Below, piece after piece: positions 6,038 through 9,268 of a stretch of DNA of 9,268 nucleotides. The notes beneath the pieces were generated by a model. The model saw nothing but the letters and a program-made list of their open reading frames with translations. It was not told where the DNA came from and ran no database searches. This stretch comes from Truepera sp. GTDB taxonomy: Bacteria; Deinococcota; Deinococci; Deinococcales; Trueperaceae. Location of the stretch: the NCBI GenBank assembly GCA_018333775.1, contig JAGXSO010000085.1:1-9268 (forward strand), in the 5' to 3' direction. The translations under genes were made by a program, and so were the position numbers. Every line of letters begins with the position of its first letter. Within the stretch, counting starts at the first letter, position 1.

Positions 6038-6409
6038 TTAGGTTTGCTCTGTCAGCGGATCTAGCAACTTGATCTCACTGATCCAGCGATAATCGTCTGT
6101 ATTGTGGGTGACTAGAATCCGCCCATGTGCTACCGCCGTACCGGCCACAATCGCGTCACCCAGCGTCATCCGTCGCCTCTGACGCAACCTGACGGCCCAT
6201 TGCACCACGGCCTCTGACAGCGACAGCACCTCTGCCGCTTGGAAAAATCGCTCTAGAAACTGGTGCTCTTCTTCGCTCAGACGGTGGTAACCGAGGACTT
6301 CAATGTAGCTAATCACTGAGACAGCAGGGTCACGCTCGGTGATAAACTGCCGAAGCGCGGTGTGCTCGGGCTGTGCAGCGTAAATAATGATGTTGCTATC
6401 AAGGAGCAT
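6038..6409 (-). CDS. vapC: PIN-domain ribonuclease toxin, VapC-like
   Basis: The 123-residue product has the usual VapC length and the four acidic positions of PIN nucleases: Asp4 (MLLDSNIIIY), Glu37 (SYIEVLGY), Asp85 (TLGDAIVAGTA) and Asp105 or Asp106 (THNTDDYRWI). PIN toxins cut RNA in a metal-dependent way, often tRNA or rRNA. The start is fixed by TAATG, where the antitoxin stop and this ATG share one base, the classical coupled order of antitoxin then toxin. The active site looks intact. No terminator with a T-run follows, and the next operon's promoter lies about 75 bases downstream. Confidence 0.93.
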   Translation of the reverse strand: MLLDSNIIIYAAQPEHTALRQFITERDPAVSVISYIEVLGYHRLSEEEHQFLERFFQAAEVLSLSEAVVQWAVRLRQRRRMTLGDAIVAGTAVAHGRILVTHNTDDYRWISEIKLLDPLTEQT

Positions 6410-6666
6410 TACCGCTCACGGGCAGGCAACGGGCGCTCGTGCCGTACCTCACGCTGCCAGGCGACAGGGTCGGTGATGGCGGCAAACGCCCCTCGGCTGG
6501 CCAGGGCAGCAAGGGCTTCGGCCATGACTCGCCCCCGTTCGCGCGCTGCTAGAGGGGTTTCCGCCAGCAGCGTAATGTGGACGGGCACCGGTTGGGTTTG
6601 TTCAGGAGGCCGGTCCAGCCACTCCACATGGTCGCCGTGCAGGATCGCTTTATAGGTGCGTAACAT
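6409..6666 (-). CDS. Small antitoxin-like protein paired with the PIN toxin
   Basis: The 85-residue product begins MLRTYKAILHGDHVEWLDRPPEQ, a short beta-strand-rich N-terminus of the kind seen in small uncharacterised proteins beside PIN toxins. It continues with a charged, alanine-rich helical part containing VMAEALAALASRG and ends with PVAWQREVRHERPLPARER, which could wrap the toxin. It is not an obvious AbrB, RHH or Phd protein by eye, so its antitoxin role rests on size, position and the one-base overlap with the toxin gene. An in-frame GTG at 6672 would add two residues but sits only about one base from GGAGG. The ATG at 6666 has the right spacing and is preferred. Confidence 0.75.
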   Translation of the reverse strand: MLRTYKAILHGDHVEWLDRPPEQTQPVPVHITLLAETPLAARERGRVMAEALAALASRGAFAAITDPVAWQREVRHERPLPARER

Positions 6667-6671
6667 GGCCA

Positions 6672-6678
6672 CTCCTCC
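6672..6678 (-). promoter_or_regulatory. Ribosome binding site that sets the antitoxin start
   Basis: GGAGGAG on the minus strand lies five bases before ATG 6666 (seven counted from its GGAGG core). It touches the alternative GTG at 6672, which makes that earlier start unlikely. Confidence 0.7.
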
Positions 6679-6683
6679 ATCCC

Positions 6684-6744
6684 AGGTGCCAAGGCCTCCC
6701 TCGGCATTGTACCCGGTCGATACCCCAGAATCTACCTGGCACCT
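6684..6744 (-). promoter_or_regulatory. Putative toxin-antitoxin promoter between inverted-repeat arms
   Basis: TACAAT (6711-6706, minus strand) matches five of six -10 positions. Its -35 region (TAGATT, 6734-6729) is weak. The promoter lies between two perfect 8-base inverted arms, aggtgcca (6684-6691) and tggcacct (6737-6744). Their centres are 53 bases apart, close to five helical turns. Antitoxins commonly repress their own operon through inverted repeats, so these arms are reasonable operator candidates. Confidence 0.4.
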
Positions 6745-6785
6745 AAAGATTCAGCAACTGGCCACCCTACCGCCACGGCTGAAGC

Positions 6786-7520
6786 CTACGGCGTGTCCGC
6801 CATGACCAGTCTCACAAAGGTCAGCAGGCGGGGGAAGCGGCGCCAGCGCTTAGGGTCAAGCCCTATCCGCCAGACCCACTCCAGCCCTAAGCGGCGCGTC
6901 CAGCGCGGGGCGCGCTTGACTGTGCCAGAGAGCACGTCCAGGGTGCCGCCGACCCCTATTGAGAGCGGCACGCCGATCTCCTGGCGGTGCTGGTGCAAAA
7001 ACAGCTCTTGCCCCTCGCCCAGGCCCGCCAGCAAGAGCTGGGCGCCGCTGTCGGCAATGCGCCCGATCACCGTCGGTGTCTCGTCAGGGCCGTAGTAGCC
7101 GTGCTCTACGCCGGCAATCCGCGTGCCGAAGCGCTCCTGAGCGACCGCCGCCGCCCTTTGAGCGATGCCGGGTTTAGCGCCCAGGAAGTAAACGCTGAGC
7201 GCGCTGCCTCCTAGCTCGAGCACGCGCGTCACTACCTCGACACCGGGCACGCGCTCGGGCAGGGAGCACCCCAAGCGCCGCGCGGCCCACACCACACCCA
7301 CGCCGTCCGCTACGGTTAAGTCTGCTTGAAGCAAAGCCTCTTTGAGGTCGGGGCGGGTCTCGGCCTGGACAATCAGCTCGGGATTGGTGGTGACCAGCAG
7401 CTTAGGCCTGGGGTCGTGAACTGCTTGCAAACACCACTGTGCGGCCTCTTCGAGCGTGACGGCGGCCACCCGGTAGCCAAGCAGCGGGACAACCGGGGGG
7501 CCGGCAGGGGCGTGGGACAT
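6786..7520 (-). CDS. WecG/TagA/CpsF-family glycosyltransferase
   Basis: The 244-residue product shows the family's motifs in order: LLVTTNPELIVQA (Thr45), LTVADGVGVVWAARRLG (Asp72, matching the catalytic Asp region of TagA), RVPGVEV, VYFLGAKPG, HGYYGPDE, LAGLGEGQELFL, GVGGTLDVLSGTVKRAP and RRLGLEWVWRIGLDPKRWRR near the C-terminus. Members add N-acetylmannosaminuronic acid, ManNAc or similar sugars to lipid-linked intermediates at the inner membrane face, and the basic C-terminal tail fits that location. The usual GLGxPxQE segment here reads GLGEGQE. The ATG at 7520 has no clear Shine-Dalgarno site, but TAAGCT lies seven bases upstream. It follows the oxidoreductase gene by 33 bases, so read-through from that operon is likely. 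Confidence 0.93.
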   Translation of the reverse strand: MSHAPAGPPVVPLLGYRVAAVTLEEAAQWCLQAVHDPRPKLLVTTNPELIVQAETRPDLKEALLQADLTVADGVGVVWAARRLGCSLPERVPGVEVVTRVLELGGSALSVYFLGAKPGIAQRAAAVAQERFGTRIAGVEHGYYGPDETPTVIGRIADSGAQLLLAGLGEGQELFLHQHRQEIGVPLSIGVGGTLDVLSGTVKRAPRWTRRLGLEWVWRIGLDPKRWRRFPRLLTFVRLVMADTP

Positions 7521-7553
7521 CGCTTACAGCTTACAGCAGCCGGCTCAGCGGGG

Positions 7554-8552
7554 TTAGCGCATCTTCGGAGCAACCCAGGTGCTGGTTCTGGCCCCCTCAT
7601 AGAGTGCCTCCATCACAGCGTTGCGGTAAGCGGCCTCGCTGGGAGCCACGAGCGGCACCGCGCTGCCGGCCAGCGCGTCGAGGAATAGCTCAAAGGCGTG
7701 TGGCTGCGCCTCGGGGAGAGCTTCCCAGGGTGTCTTACCATCTGCTCCCGCAACGTGCCGGCTCTGGAAGTAGAGCTTGCCGTCCACTGCGTGGGCATGA
7801 CCTTCAGTACCGCTCACTAACACCTTCACGGGGTCGGCCAAGTCCACCCAGCCGGCCGCCAGGGTAGCAACAGCGCCACTCTTGAACCGGAGCAGCCCCT
7901 CACCGGACTCGTCGCAGCCTTCGTAGCGGCCCGTTACTACCTTGATCGAGGCCGTCACCGCCTCAACCTCGCCCAAGAGCCAGAGCAGGATATCCAGCGA
8001 GTGGGTACCGAGGTCGCCAAAGGCGCCACAGCCGGCCACTTTAGGATCGGCCATCCAGCGCCACTCATGATCGAACCAGCCCCGCAGCGACCCGGCGTGG
8101 CAGTTGGAGTGGCGAACGCGGGTGAGCTGGCCGAAGTGCCCCTTGCTTATCTGCTCTTTAAGGAAGCGGTGCATGGGTTGACCGCGCATGAAGTAGCCGG
8201 TCTGAAACAGCACCCCGGCCTGCTCGATGGCTCGAGCCATGCGGTAGGCGTCCGCAGCGGCGTAGCCCAGGGGCTTCTCCACAAACAGGTGTTTCTTGGC
8301 GGCAGCGGCGGGTAGCACTAACTCTTCATGTCGGTCGGTTTCGGAGCAGACCACCACTGCCGCCACCTCGGCGTCCGAGTAGATGTCAGTCAGATCCGCT
8401 ACCTGGGCTGACAAGCGCTCAGCCGCCCGGGCCGCTCGAGCCCGGTCGTGATCCCAGACGTACTTAACCCTGATTTCGGCTCGCCGCGAGAGCCGGTTGA
8501 TAAAGTCCGGGGTATGGATATGGGCGGCGCCCACGAGCGCCAGGCTAATCAT
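7554..8552 (-). CDS. Gfo/Idh/MocA-family oxidoreductase (second of two)
   Basis: From ATG 8552 the product has 332 residues. The N-terminal nucleotide-binding fold starts MISLALVGAAHIHTPDF, in which the usual GxGxxG is GAAHIH, an atypical loop. VVVCSETDRHEELVLPA, the hallmark FVEKPLG (Glu92-Lys93-Pro94) and the substrate-domain motif GDLGTHSLDILLWLLG (Asp180, His184) follow. The family oxidises or reduces hydroxyls on sugars, inositols and sugar nucleotides with NAD(P). The frame extends 13 codons further upstream, but that part lies inside the previous gene. The ATG at 8552 gives an ATGA overlap with that gene's stop and has GAGGA four bases ahead. Its neighbours suggest nucleotide-sugar or cyclitol metabolism for a surface glycan. 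The substrate is unknown. Confidence 0.92.
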   Translation of the reverse strand: MISLALVGAAHIHTPDFINRLSRRAEIRVKYVWDHDRARAARAAERLSAQVADLTDIYSDAEVAAVVVCSETDRHEELVLPAAAAKKHLFVEKPLGYAAADAYRMARAIEQAGVLFQTGYFMRGQPMHRFLKEQISKGHFGQLTRVRHSNCHAGSLRGWFDHEWRWMADPKVAGCGAFGDLGTHSLDILLWLLGEVEAVTASIKVVTGRYEGCDESGEGLLRFKSGAVATLAAGWVDLADPVKVLVSGTEGHAHAVDGKLYFQSRHVAGADGKTPWEALPEAQPHAFELFLDALAGSAVPLVAPSEAAYRNAVMEALYEGARTSTWVAPKMR

Positions 8553-9268
8553 GGGGTCCTCATAGGGCGTTTGGCCGCGTAGGGCTCCCAACCGGCGGCG
8601 CTGTCGGTGGCCCGCAGGATAAGCGCCAGCACCTCGCGGCTCTCCTCAACCGAGTGCAGCGGACGCTGCCCAGCCAGCACGCAATCGGCAAAGTAGGCCA
8701 GCTGCTCGGTGAAGGTCCGCACCGCCGGCAGCTCGATCCGCTCCGGTTCGGACGCGCCGAGCGGCAGGTGGTAGAGCACATTGTTGGTGCCGAACAGTTC
8801 ACCCTGGTCGCCGATTAAGTGAATGGCATGAGTGCCATGCGGTCTGGCAAAGGCCCAGCTAGTTAGAATCTCGCCGATGACACCGTTCTCAAACAGCACC
8901 TGCACACTGGCGGTGTCTTCCCCTTCGATTGCCTGGCGGTAGCGCCCGAAGGTAGCGCGCACCTGCGCCACCGGCGCGGCGGCAAAGTACATCAGGTTAT
9001 AAGCGGCATGATAACCGGTATCGATCAGCTCCCCACCGCCCTGGAGCTGCGACTTGCCGCGCCACGCCTCGGCAAAGTCGGCCTGGTTGACAAAGCAGTC
9101 CTGCGAGCGCAACCAGCGGAGTTGCCCAATGGCGCCGCTGACTAAGCGCTGCTTGATCTCGCGCACCATGGGGGCAAAGAGCTGGTTGTGACCGGGCATG
9201 AACACCAGCCCGGTGCCGCGGAGGGCGTTAACGATGGCGTCAGCCTGCTCTAAGCTGGTGCAGAGCGG
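8549..9268 (-). CDS. Gfo/Idh/MocA-family oxidoreductase (first of two), 5' end cut by window edge
   Basis: The frame is open to the right edge, giving 239 visible residues and no N-terminus. The visible part starts PLCTSLEQADAIVNALRGTGLVFMPGHN, which is what follows the EK of the family's EKP motif, so the dinucleotide-binding domain lies just outside. The catalytic-type motif GGGELIDTGYHAAYNLMYF (Asp83, His87 of the visible part) is present. A GTG at 9205 could be taken for a start, but the upstream codons are clearly family sequence, so it is internal. The stop overlaps the next gene by four bases (ATGA). The two neighbours are members of the same superfamily but differ clearly in sequence, so they probably do different steps on one sugar substrate. 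Confidence 0.93.
   Translation of the reverse strand, partial: PLCTSLEQADAIVNALRGTGLVFMPGHNQLFAPMVREIKQRLVSGAIGQLRWLRSQDCFVNQADFAEAWRGKSQLQGGGELIDTGYHAAYNLMYFAAAPVAQVRATFGRYRQAIEGEDTASVQVLFENGVIGEILTSWAFARPHGTHAIHLIGDQGELFGTNNVLYHLPLGASEPERIELPAVRTFTEQLAYFADCVLAGQRPLHSVEESREVLALILRATDSAAGWEPYAAKRPMRTP

Noticed and set aside
8549..9205. Taking GTG 9205 as the start of a short 218-residue oxidoreductase
   Set aside because: The codons upstream to the window edge read as normal Gfo/Idh/MocA sequence, so the gene continues outside the window.

Overview
The window is GC-rich bacterial DNA, and every gene I can support lies on the minus strand, so transcription runs from high to low coordinates. 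There is no rRNA or tRNA to fix the taxonomy. Shine-Dalgarno sites, GTG/TTG starts, a Uma2 nuclease, a VapBC-type pair, a possible leaderless promoter and dispersed palindromes would fit Deinococcota or Chloroflexota. That is a low-confidence guess.

Right-hand block (9268 to 6786): two consecutive Gfo/Idh/MocA oxidoreductases, the first cut by the window edge and the two joined by an ATGA overlap, are followed 33 bases later by a WecG/TagA/CpsF glycosyltransferase. This looks like the tail of a surface-polysaccharide or nucleotide-sugar operon.

Next (6666 to 6038) is a compact toxin-antitoxin pair: a small antitoxin-like protein and a PIN-domain VapC-like toxin joined by TAATG. A -10-like box lies between two arms of an 8-base inverted repeat.

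The central block (about 5963 to 3033) is the most interesting part. A near-consensus promoter (TTGACT, 17 bases, TAAAAT) appears to drive a roughly 110-base leader that can fold into a three-way junction and also holds a period-8 tandem repeat. The leader precedes an opine-dehydrogenase-family protein, which overlaps by 35 bases a 561-residue B12 protein. That protein looks like a fusion of the small (GlmS-type) and large (GlmE-type) subunits of glutamate mutase, with an altered cobalamin motif and altered substrate residues. Together the two genes suggest an undescribed amino-acid carbon-skeleton rearrangement coupled to an NAD(P)-dependent oxidoreduction.

The left-hand block starts with a Uma2-family nuclease gene with its own promoter (2984 to 2383). 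A 370-base non-coding stretch follows, holding a palindromic element of the GTCATYGCGA type and three tandem copies of a unit of about 84 bases with an internal hairpin. Last come a membrane-anchored family 2 glycosyltransferase and an extended SDR sugar epimerase/dehydratase, joined by TGATG. This pair recalls the HpnB/HpnA or CrtQ-type glycolipid and terpenoid modification genes. The SDR runs off the left edge.
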